Assembly: GCA_964420395.1 (NCBI GenBank)
Contig: CAYQTJ010000118.1
Coordinates: 1-9,567 of the forward strand
Direction: 5' to 3'
Length of the DNA: 9,567 nucleotides
Source of the DNA: CAVSZB01 sp964420395
GTDB lineage: Bacteria > Krumholzibacteriota > Krumholzibacteriia > LZORAL124-64-63
Numbering within the stretch: position 1 is the first letter of the stretch; every line of letters starts with the position of its first letter. The position numbers and the translations under genes were made by a program. This document shows, piece by piece, positions 1 through 6,580 of the stretch. The notes below the pieces were generated by a model. It was not told where the DNA came from and ran no database searches. It saw nothing but the letters and a program-made list of their open reading frames with translations.

Positions 1-2
1 CG

Positions 3-41
3 CCGGCGGCCGCGCGGCACCGCGGCGGGCCGGGCGCCTGA
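3..41 (+). CDS. 3' end of an upstream gene, probably nuoB (partial)
   Basis: The third forward frame is open from the left edge and stops with TGA at 39-41. It encodes only the tail PAAARHRGGPGA. Complex I operons normally place nuoB directly before nuoC or nuoCD, and NuoB often ends in a poorly conserved tail. By position this is therefore most likely the NuoB C-terminus, the subunit that carries cluster N2. No NuoB motif lies inside the window, so the identity rests on gene order alone and the reading frame itself is not proven. Confidence 0.35.
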   Translation, partial: PAAARHRGGPGA

Positions 42-77
42 CCGTTGCACGTTTCCCCGACCGTCCGGACGGAGAGC

Positions 78-1784
78 ATGAGCCGCAAGCTGATCGAAAG
101 ACTGCAGCAGGAGTTCGGCCGGGCCATCCTGGACGCCGGGGAGCCGCACGGCGACGCCACCGTGGAGGTGGCGGGGAGCGACCTGGCGGCGGTCCTGCGC
201 CACCTGCGCGACCGCGAGCAGTGCGAACTGCTGCTCGACGTCGTCGGCGTGGACCATCCGGAGCGCGCGCCGCGGTTCGAAGTGGTCTATCTGCTCCGCT
301 CGCTGGCCCGCAACCAGCGCCTCAAGGTGAAGGTCCGGGCGGCGGAGGGGGAGGCGGTCGAGTCGGCCACGCCGCTGTGGCACAGCGCGAACTGGCACGA
401 GCGCGAGGTGTACGACCTCTTCGGCGTGCCGTTCCGCAACCATCCCGACCTGCGCCGCATCCTCTGCCACCACGAGTTCGAGGGGCACCCCCTGCGCAAG
501 GACTACCCGATCGAGCAGGGGCAGCCGTGCGTCACGACGGAAAACCTGTTCCGCGACGACGAGATCGCGCGGGCGGGACGGCGCGGCGACGTCGCCGCGG
601 AGGGCGGGGGCAAGGTCGGCACCGACCTGCTGACGGTCAACATCGGGCCGAGCCACCCCGCCACGCACGGAGCGCTGCGCGTGGAGTGCCTGCTGGACGG
701 CGAGACGATCGTGCAGGCGAAGGCCGAGATCGGCTACCTGCACCGCTGCTTCGAGAAGGAGGCGGAGGACCACACCTGGGCGCAGGTGATGCCGTACACC
801 GACCGGCTGAACTACTGCTCCGCGCTGCTGAACAACGTCATCTACGCGGAGGCCGTGGAGAAGCTGCTCGGGGTGGAGGTGACGCCGCGCTGCCGCGTCA
901 TCCGGGTCATCGTGAGCGAACTGGCCCGCCTGACCGACCACCTGGTCTGCTCCGCCGCCAACATCGTGGACCTGGGCGGGCTCACGAACTACTGGTACCT
1001 CTACAACGTGCGGGAGGGGATCTACCAGGTCTTCGACAAGCTGTGCGGCTCGCGGCTGACCACGAACTACGCGCGGATCGGCGGCCTGTCGCACGATCTC
1101 TACGACGGTTTCGCCGCGGAGGTGCTGACGCACCTCGGCCGGATGGAGGAGGGGATCCAGGACACGCTCGGGCTGGTGGCGCGCAACCGGATCTTCCTCG
1201 ACCGCACCGTCGGCGTGGGGGCGATGACGACGGCGGAGGCGCTGAACTGGGGCTGGACCGGTCCCTGCCTGCGCGCGACCGGCCTCGCCTACGACGTGCG
1301 GCGGCACGCGCCGTACCTCGGCTACGGGGACTACGAGTTCGACATCCCGGTCGGGGAGAACGGCGACACCTACGACCGCATCATGGTCCGCTTCGCCGAG
1401 ATGAGGCAGAGCGCGGGCATCATCCGCCAGGCCCTCGCGCGGATCCCCGGCGGCCCGGTCAACGTCGATGACCCGCGCGTCGTGCTGCCGCCCAAGGAGC
1501 AGGTGTACGGCAGCATCGAAGGGATGATGAACCAGTTCAAGCTGGTGTACGAGGGGATCAGGGTGCCGGCGGGCGAGGCCTACGGCTTCGGCGAGGGGGG
1601 CAACGGCGAACTGGGCTTCTACTGCGTCGCCGACGGCAGCGGTCGGCCGGCGCGCCTGAAGGTGCGGCCGCCCTGCTTCCCGATCTTCTCCAGCTACACG
1701 CGCCTGATCGAGGGGCTCATGATTCCCGACGCCATCGCGATCCTGGGCAGCCTGAACATCATCGCCGGCGAGCTGGACCGCTGA
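78..1784 (+). CDS. nuoCD: NADH-quinone oxidoreductase subunit C/D fusion (NuoCD)
   Basis: This is a fused subunit C/D of the complex I peripheral arm, 568 aa from ATG 78 (E. coli NuoCD is about 600 aa). Residues ~10-155 are the NuoC (30-kDa) domain with the signature NWHEREVYDLFGVPF at 105-119 followed by NHPDLRRIL. Residues ~155-183 are a charged, Gly-rich linker. Residues ~184-568 are the NuoD (49-kDa) domain, which lines the quinone pocket with NuoB and NuoH. It has GPSHPATHG with His197 (equivalent of T. thermophilus Nqo4 His38), Tyr246 in DRLNY (equivalent of Tyr87) and Asp298 in VDLGG (the usual partner of that His). The tail GELDR is typical of the family. Variations seen are LHRCFEK where LHRGxEK is usual, and Asn in RLNY and GSLNI where Asp is common. 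ATG 78 is preferred over in-frame TTG 45 because of purines just upstream (GGACGGAGAG), although neither has a textbook RBS. Confidence 0.97.
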   Translation: MSRKLIERLQQEFGRAILDAGEPHGDATVEVAGSDLAAVLRHLRDREQCELLLDVVGVDHPERAPRFEVVYLLRSLARNQRLKVKVRAAEGEAVESATPLWHSANWHEREVYDLFGVPFRNHPDLRRILCHHEFEGHPLRKDYPIEQGQPCVTTENLFRDDEIARAGRRGDVAAEGGGKVGTDLLTVNIGPSHPATHGALRVECLLDGETIVQAKAEIGYLHRCFEKEAEDHTWAQVMPYTDRLNYCSALLNNVIYAEAVEKLLGVEVTPRCRVIRVIVSELARLTDHLVCSAANIVDLGGLTNYWYLYNVREGIYQVFDKLCGSRLTTNYARIGGLSHDLYDGFAAEVLTHLGRMEEGIQDTLGLVARNRIFLDRTVGVGAMTTAEALNWGWTGPCLRATGLAYDVRRHAPYLGYGDYEFDIPVGENGDTYDRIMVRFAEMRQSAGIIRQALARIPGGPVNVDDPRVVLPPKEQVYGSIEGMMNQFKLVYEGIRVPAGEAYGFGEGGNGELGFYCVADGSGRPARLKVRPPCFPIFSSYTRLIEGLMIPDAIAILGSLNIIAGELDR

Positions 1785-1819
1785 CCGCGGCCGCCGCCGG
1801 ATGCGAGGTTTCGCGCCGC

Positions 1820-2362
1820 ATGAACGATTCCGCCGCCGTTTCCGGCGCCTTCGCGCTCTCCGCCCCGAGCCAGGCGCGCCTCGACGCCGTGGTCGCCCGC
1901 TATCCGACGCGCGAGAGCGCGCTGATGCCGGCGCTCTGGATCGTGCAGGACGAGCTGGGCCACATCCCGCCGTCGGGCGTGGCCTGGCTGGCGGCACGCC
2001 TGCAGGTGCCGGAGGCGCGCGTCTGGGAAGTGATCACCTTCTACACGATGTACCGCAGCGAGCCGCAGGCGAAGCACGTGCTGCAGGTCTGCCACAACAT
2101 CAGCTGCCACATCATGGGGGCGCGCGGCATCATCGGGCACCTGGAGGAACGGCTGGGGATCCGGCTGGGGCAGGCCACGGACGACGGGCTGTTCCAACTC
2201 GAGGGGGTGGAGTGCCTCGGCTCCTGCGGCAGCGGGCCCTGCCTGCAGCTGGGCCGGCACCTCTACGAGAACCTGACCCCGGCGAAGGTCGACGCGCTGC
2301 TCGACAGCCTGCGGCGGGGCGCGCCGCTGCGGCCGGACACCGACCGGTCGCTGGAGGGATGA
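1820..2362 (+). CDS. nuoE: NADH-quinone oxidoreductase subunit E (NuoE), 2Fe-2S
   Basis: This is the 24-kDa thioredoxin-fold subunit of the NADH module, 180 aa, pairing with NuoF in the cytoplasm. It has a helical N-terminal domain (~15-80, including LWIVQDELGHIP and VWEVITFYTMY) and a thioredoxin-like domain (~85-165). The N1a 2Fe-2S ligands are all visible: Cys91 and Cys96 (C-x4-C in VCHNISC), and Cys132 and Cys136 (C-x3-C in ECLGSC). Length is normal for the family. The start ATG 1820 has GAGG at 1805-1808, a rather long 11-nt spacing. An out-of-frame ATG at 1801 lies just upstream. It follows nuoCD by 35 nt, the largest gap in the operon, and precedes nuoF by 4 nt. Its C-terminal codons contain the nuoF ribosome binding site. 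Confidence 0.97.
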   Translation: MNDSAAVSGAFALSAPSQARLDAVVARYPTRESALMPALWIVQDELGHIPPSGVAWLAARLQVPEARVWEVITFYTMYRSEPQAKHVLQVCHNISCHIMGARGIIGHLEERLGIRLGQATDDGLFQLEGVECLGSCGSGPCLQLGRHLYENLTPAKVDALLDSLRRGAPLRPDTDRSLEG

Positions 2363-2366
2363 CGGC

Positions 2367-3689
2367 ATGACCCGTGACGACTGCCGCCTCCTCTCCGCCC
2401 GCTTCGGCCGCCCCGACGGGCACCGCCTGGCGGTGTACGAGGCGGAGGGGGGCTACGCGGCCCTGCGCCGGGCGCTGCGGGAGCTGACCCCCGCCGCCGT
2501 GCGCGAGGAGGTCAAGGCGGCCGGGCTGCGCGGGCGGGGCGGCGCCGGCTTCCCGACCGGCGTCAAGTGGGGCTTCGTCCCGGCCGAGGCGCAGACCGTC
2601 TACTTCATGGTCAACGCCGACGAGAGCGAGCCGGGCACGTTCAAGGACCGCTGGATCATGGACTACGATCCGCACGCGATGATCGAGGGCTCCATCCTCG
2701 CGTCGTACGCGGTGCGGGCGAAGCTCTGCTTCATCTACATCCGCGGGGAGTTCGGCTGGCTGGTCGACCGGGTGCAGGCCGCGGTGGACGAGGCGTACCG
2801 CGCCGGCTACCTCGGGCGCGACATCCTCGGCTCCGGCTTCGACCTCGAGATGATCGTGCACAAGGGGGCCGGCGCCTACATCTGCGGCGAAGAGACCGGC
2901 CTGATCAATTCGATCGAGGGGCGCAAGGGGCAGCCGAGCATCAAGCCGCCGTTCCCGGCGGTGCAGGGCTTCCTGAAGCAGCCGACCATCGTGAACAACG
3001 TCGAGACGGTGGCGGCGGTGCCGCCGATCATCCGCGACGGGGCGGCCGCCTACCGGCGGTTCGGGACCGAGAAGTCGCCGGGCACGAAGCTCTGGAGCGT
3101 GAGCGGCCCGGTCCGCCGCCCCGGCGTCCACGAGATCCCGCTCGGGCTGCCGTTCCGCGACTTCTTCGCGCAGGACCTCGGCGGCATGGCCGACGGCGAG
3201 GAGCTCAAGGCGGTCATCGTGGGCGGCTCCTCCGTGCCGGTCCTGACGGCCGCCGAGGCCATGGCCTGCGACCTGGACTACGAATCGCTCGCCGCGGCGG
3301 GGACGATGCTCGGCTCGGGCGGGATGATCGTGATCCCGCAGCGCTGCGACATGGTCGAGCTGATCCAGGTGCTGATGCACTTCTACTGGGACGAGTCGTG
3401 CGGCCAGTGCACCCCGTGCCGCGAGGGCACCGGCTGGCTGCACCGCATCGTGCGGCGCCTGCGCGCCGGCGAGGGGACGGCCGCCGATCTCGACCTGCTG
3501 GAGAAGGTGTGCAACGGCATGATGGGCCTGACCATCTGCCCGTTGTCGGACGCCGCGGTGATGCCGATGCGCAGTTTTCTGGCCAAGTTCCGGGACGAGT
3601 TCGCCGCGCTCGCGCGCCGGCCGGCGGCGGCCGGGCCGCCGTCGCGCTGGGCGCGGTCGACCAACGAGACCAACGAAGTGATCGGGTGA
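2367..3689 (+). CDS. nuoF: NADH-quinone oxidoreductase subunit F (NuoF), FMN and NADH site
   Basis: This is the 51-kDa subunit that oxidises NADH with FMN and passes electrons to cluster N3; 440 aa, normal length. The FMN/NADH-binding loop GRGGAGFPTG is at 56-65. NADESEPGTFKDR is at 83-95, with Glu86 aligning by motif to E. coli Glu95 near the nicotinamide site. The second signature GAGAYICGEETG is at 167-178. The SLBB region spans about 240-320. The N3 4Fe-4S ligands are Cys345, Cys348 and Cys351 in ESCGQCTPCREG, plus Cys391 in TICPLSDAA. Residues ~417-440 are a tail beyond the conserved fold, rich in Ala, Pro and Arg and then Asn/Thr. ATG 2367 is supported by GGAGGG at 2353-2358, inside the end of nuoE. 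nuoG begins 7 nt after the stop. Confidence 0.98.
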   Translation: MTRDDCRLLSARFGRPDGHRLAVYEAEGGYAALRRALRELTPAAVREEVKAAGLRGRGGAGFPTGVKWGFVPAEAQTVYFMVNADESEPGTFKDRWIMDYDPHAMIEGSILASYAVRAKLCFIYIRGEFGWLVDRVQAAVDEAYRAGYLGRDILGSGFDLEMIVHKGAGAYICGEETGLINSIEGRKGQPSIKPPFPAVQGFLKQPTIVNNVETVAAVPPIIRDGAAAYRRFGTEKSPGTKLWSVSGPVRRPGVHEIPLGLPFRDFFAQDLGGMADGEELKAVIVGGSSVPVLTAAEAMACDLDYESLAAAGTMLGSGGMIVIPQRCDMVELIQVLMHFYWDESCGQCTPCREGTGWLHRIVRRLRAGEGTAADLDLLEKVCNGMMGLTICPLSDAAVMPMRSFLAKFRDEFAALARRPAAAGPPSRWARSTNETNEVIG

Positions 3690-3696
3690 GCGCGCC

Positions 3697-5277
3697 ATGG
3701 TGAGGCTGACGATCGACGAGCAGGTCATCGAGGTGCCGGACGGGACCCGTCTGTTCGACGCCTGCACCCAGGCGCGCGGCGAGGCCCTGCCGCACTTCTG
3801 CTACCACCCCGACCTGTCGATCGCGGGGGTCTGCCGCCTCTGCCAGGTGGAGATCGAGGGATCCCCCAAGCTGACGATCGCCTGCAACACGGTGGTGAAG
3901 GAGGGCATGGTCGTGCGCACCCGCAGCCCGCGGGTGCAGGCGGCGGTCACCGCCATCCTGGAGATGCACCTCATCAACCACCCGGTCGACTGCCCGATCT
4001 GCGACCAGGCCGGCGAGTGCGGCCTGCAGGACCAGTACATGGTGTACGGGCTGTACGAGTCGGACGTGGCGAAGAGCGACAAGGTCCACAAGCGCAAGGC
4101 GGAGCCGATCGGGCCGCACGTGATCCTCGACAAGGAGCGCTGCGTGCTCTGCTCCCGCTGCGTCCGCTTCTGCGCCGAGGTCACCCGCACGGGCGAGCTG
4201 GGCATCCTCCAGCGCGGCGACCGCGCCGAGATCGCCGTCGCGCCGGGGCGCGAGCTGGACAACGCCTACAGCCTCAACACGGTCGACATCTGTCCTGTGG
4301 GGGCGCTGACGAGCCGCGACTTCCGGTTCCGGAAGCGGGTCTGGCTGCTGCGCAGCACCCCTTCGGTCTGTCCCGGCTGCGCCACCGGCTGCAACGTGCG
4401 CGTGGACCACGAGGGGGGGCGGGTCTGGCGCCTGCGACCGCGGCGCAACGACGAAGTGAACGGCCCCTGGATGTGCGACCACGGGCGGATGGAGTACAAG
4501 CGACTGCACGCGGCCGACCGCCTGACCGGACCGCTGGTGCGGCGCGACGGGGTGCTGCAGCCGGTGGAGTGGCGAGAGGCGTGGGCGGAACTGGAGCGGC
4601 GGGTGCGCCCCGGCGCGGTGGCGCTGGCGCTGGCCGGACCCCACCAGACGGTGGAGGAGTTGTTCCTCTTCCGGCGTCTCGGCGGGTTCCTGGGCGGCCC
4701 GGAAACGGTCTGCGGCGGCGTGGCGGGGGCGGACCGCGGCGAGGGCGACGCGCTGCTGCTGGACGCCGACCGCTCTCCCGACCGCGCGGCGCTCGACTGG
4801 CTCGGCCTGCGGGAGGCGCCGGCGGAGGACCTGGCGGAGCGCCTCGGCCCGGGCCGGACGGCAGTCGTCTACGGCGGCGACCCGGCGGCGCGGTCGCCCC
4901 GGCTGGCGGCGGCCCTGGCCGGCGGCGAACTGATCTACCTCGGCACCCGGCGCGACGCGACCGCGGAGGCGGCGTCGGTGGTCCTGCCGCTGGCGATGTG
5001 GGCGGAGAAGGACGGCCTGCTGGCGAACCGGCAGGGGCGGCTGCAGGTGCTGCGCGCGGCGATCGCGCGCCCCGGCTCGGCGCGCGAGGACTGGCGGGTG
5101 CTGGCGGAGTGGCTCGGCCGTCTCGGCGCGCCGGGCGTCCCGGCCACGCTCGCGGAGCTGCGGGGCGAGTTGGCGACGGCGCTGGGCCTGCCGCCCGGCA
5201 CCGACCTCAACGCCCTGCCGTCGACCGGCCTGGTCGCGCGGCCCGGCGCCGACGCCCCGGCCGCGGGAGGTCGCTGA
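3697..5277 (+). CDS. nuoG: NADH-quinone oxidoreductase subunit G (NuoG), short form with N7 site
   Basis: This is the large iron-sulfur subunit of the NADH module, relaying electrons from NuoF to NuoI. The N-terminal 2Fe-2S ferredoxin domain binds N1b (Cys35, Cys46, Cys49, Cys63). N5 has His95, Cys99, Cys102 and Cys108. N4 has Cys149, Cys152, Cys155 and Cys199. The next domain carries a complete off-path N7 motif: Cys225, Cys228, Cys232 and Cys260, with C-x2-C-x3-C-x27-C spacing. The molybdopterin-oxidoreductase-like C-terminal domain is compact. The total is 526 aa against 908 in E. coli and 783 in T. thermophilus. Its conserved last part is still present in frame (VVLPLAMWAEKDG, 428-440; then NRQGRLQ and EDWRVL), so the shortening is internal and not a frameshift. 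Residues ~500-526 are a Pro/Ala/Gly tail. A GGGTGAG at 3684-3690 precedes ATG 3697. The stop overlaps the nuoH start as TGATG. Confidence 0.96.
   Translation: MVRLTIDEQVIEVPDGTRLFDACTQARGEALPHFCYHPDLSIAGVCRLCQVEIEGSPKLTIACNTVVKEGMVVRTRSPRVQAAVTAILEMHLINHPVDCPICDQAGECGLQDQYMVYGLYESDVAKSDKVHKRKAEPIGPHVILDKERCVLCSRCVRFCAEVTRTGELGILQRGDRAEIAVAPGRELDNAYSLNTVDICPVGALTSRDFRFRKRVWLLRSTPSVCPGCATGCNVRVDHEGGRVWRLRPRRNDEVNGPWMCDHGRMEYKRLHAADRLTGPLVRRDGVLQPVEWREAWAELERRVRPGAVALALAGPHQTVEELFLFRRLGGFLGGPETVCGGVAGADRGEGDALLLDADRSPDRAALDWLGLREAPAEDLAERLGPGRTAVVYGGDPAARSPRLAAALAGGELIYLGTRRDATAEAASVVLPLAMWAEKDGLLANRQGRLQVLRAAIARPGSAREDWRVLAEWLGRLGAPGVPATLAELRGELATALGLPPGTDLNALPSTGLVARPGADAPAAGGR
5265..5270 (+). 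promoter_or_regulatory. Ribosome binding site of nuoH
   Basis: GGGAGG lies 6 nt before ATG 5277, within the last codons of nuoG. Together with the TGATG stop/start junction it fixes the nuoH start and suggests reinitiation or coupled translation from nuoG. Confidence 0.8.
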
Positions 5278-6548
5278 TGGCGTTCGTGCTCGAGACCCTG
5301 GCCAAGATCGGCTTCATGCTGGCCTTCATGCTTTCCATGCTGCCGGTGCTGATCTGGGCCGAGCGCAAGGGGGCGGCCTTCATCCAGGACCGGACCGGCC
5401 CCAACCGTGCGTCGGTGCTGGGGCTGCGCCTGGGCGGCCTGGTGCATCCGATCGCCGACGTGCTCAAGCTCGTGTTCAAGGAGGACGTGGTGCCGGCGCG
5501 GGCCCACAGGTTCCTGCACTCGTTGGCGCCGTTCATCGTGATGACGGTGGCGCTGAGCACCTTCGCCGTGATCCCGTTCGGAGACTTCCTCGCCGCCGGC
5601 GGCCGCCGCGTACCGCTGATCGTGGCCGACCTGAACGCCGGCATCCTCTACGTGTTCGCCGTGGCCAGCCTCGGCACCTACGGCATCGTGATCGGCGGCT
5701 GGGCGGCCAACAACAAGTACACCTTCCTGGGCGCCGTGCGGTCGGGTGCCCAGATGATCAGCTACGAGATCAGCATGGGGCTGGCGCTGATGGGGTTGCT
5801 GCTGATCTTCTCGTCGTTCAGCCTCATGGAGATCGTGCGGGGGCAGGGGCAGCTGCTGTGGGGCTTCCTGCCGATGTGGGGGGTCGTCGTGCAGCCGCTC
5901 GGGGCGCTGCTGTTCATAACGGCGGTCTACGCCGAGACCAACCGCACCCCGTTCGACCTGCCCGAGGGGGACTCCGAGCTGGTGGCGGGCTACCACCTGG
6001 AGTACAGCTCGCTCAAGTTCGCCCTCTTCTTCATGGCCGAGTATTGCAACATGATCGTGGGGGCGGCCCTCATCACGACCCTGTTCTTCGGCGGCTGGCA
6101 GATCCCCTGGCTGCCGCGCCCCCGGCTCGAGGCGCAGGCGGGGCCGCTGCTGACCGCCTCCCTGGCCGCGACGGCGGCGGCTGCAGCCTGGTTCGCCTTC
6201 CTGCTCGCGCGCCGGGCCCGCCGGGAGCGCGGGAAGTTCAACGACGCCCGCGACCGCGAGCCGGGCCTCCTGGCCGGAGTGTGCGGCGGCGTGGCGCTGG
6301 CCGCGGCCGCCTCGCTGGCGCTGCGCCCCTGGACCATCGGTCCCGGCGCCGCCTCGCTGTACGCGACCGTGGCGCAGACCGGGGCGTTCCTCGGCAAGAC
6401 GGTGTTCTTCGCCTGGCTGTTCATCTGGGTGCGCTGGACCCTGCCGCGCTTCCGCTACGACCAGTTGATGCGGCTCGGCTGGAAAGTGATGCTCCCGCTG
6501 GGGCTGGCGAACCTGGCGATCACCGCGCTCGTGCTGGCCCTGGTATGA
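5277..6548 (+). CDS. nuoH: NADH-quinone oxidoreductase subunit H (NuoH), extended form
   Basis: This membrane subunit joins the peripheral and membrane arms and forms the quinone-entry chamber. It has 423 aa, against a usual 325-350. Conserved blocks are AERKGAAFIQDRTGPNR (28-44), HPIADVLKLVFKED (57-70), GAQMISYEISMGL (157-169), AETNRTPFDLPEGDSELVAG (219-238) and EYSSLKFALFFMAEY (242-256). FIWVRWTLPRFRYDQLM lies at 382-398. The signature PFDxxExE has Asp232 where Glu is usual. Between FGGWQIPWLP (271-280) and LGKTVFFAW (372-380) lie about 90 residues with two extra hydrophobic stretches (~291-311 and ~330-349) separated by a basic loop, ARRARRERGK. This suggests about ten membrane segments in place of eight. 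ATG 5277 overlaps the nuoG stop by 1 nt and has a strong RBS, GGGAGG at 5265-5270. Confidence 0.97.
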   Translation: MAFVLETLAKIGFMLAFMLSMLPVLIWAERKGAAFIQDRTGPNRASVLGLRLGGLVHPIADVLKLVFKEDVVPARAHRFLHSLAPFIVMTVALSTFAVIPFGDFLAAGGRRVPLIVADLNAGILYVFAVASLGTYGIVIGGWAANNKYTFLGAVRSGAQMISYEISMGLALMGLLLIFSSFSLMEIVRGQGQLLWGFLPMWGVVVQPLGALLFITAVYAETNRTPFDLPEGDSELVAGYHLEYSSLKFALFFMAEYCNMIVGAALITTLFFGGWQIPWLPRPRLEAQAGPLLTASLAATAAAAAWFAFLLARRARRERGKFNDARDREPGLLAGVCGGVALAAAASLALRPWTIGPGAASLYATVAQTGAFLGKTVFFAWLFIWVRWTLPRFRYDQLMRLGWKVMLPLGLANLAITALVLALV

Positions 6549-6564
6549 ACCGGGCGGGCGGAGC

Positions 6565-6572
6565 GGAAGGGA
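6565..6572 (+). promoter_or_regulatory. Ribosome binding site deciding the nuoI start
   Basis: GGAAGGGA lies 8 nt before ATG 6581. It sits between the earlier candidate ATG 6545 and ATG 6581, and so favours the shorter NuoI. The earlier ATG has no comparable purine stretch, though its ATGA overlap with the nuoH stop could still allow coupled initiation. Confidence 0.6.
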
Positions 6573-6580
6573 CAGACGGG

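Noticed and set aside
45..77. TTG 45 as the start of nuoCD, adding 11 residues.
   Set aside because: TTG is a rarer start, the added residues are not conserved-looking, and purine-rich sequence lies directly before ATG 78. It remains possible.
1785..1819. The nuoCD-nuoE gap as a possible terminator or internal promoter.
   Set aside because: It is 35 nt of GC-rich sequence with no T-tract, no convincing stem-loop and no -10/-35-like elements.
1801..2370. ATG 1801 opening a 189-codon frame across nuoE.
   Set aside because: Its product is Arg/Ala/Gly-rich without motifs. The overlapping frame from 1820 has all four N1a cysteines of NuoE.
4017..5276. Long open stretch upstream of and in frame with nuoH that would give an 843-aa protein.
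   Set aside because: The N-terminal 420 residues are an out-of-frame reading of nuoG. The true NuoH begins at ATG 5277, which has a strong RBS and the usual first membrane helix.
3697..5277. A formate dehydrogenase or other molybdenum enzyme instead of NuoG.
   Set aside because: The N-terminal N1b/N5/N4 ligand order also occurs in some hydrogenase and formate dehydrogenase subunits. However, the operon context, the N7 motif and the shrunken domain lacking room for a molybdopterin site fit NuoG.
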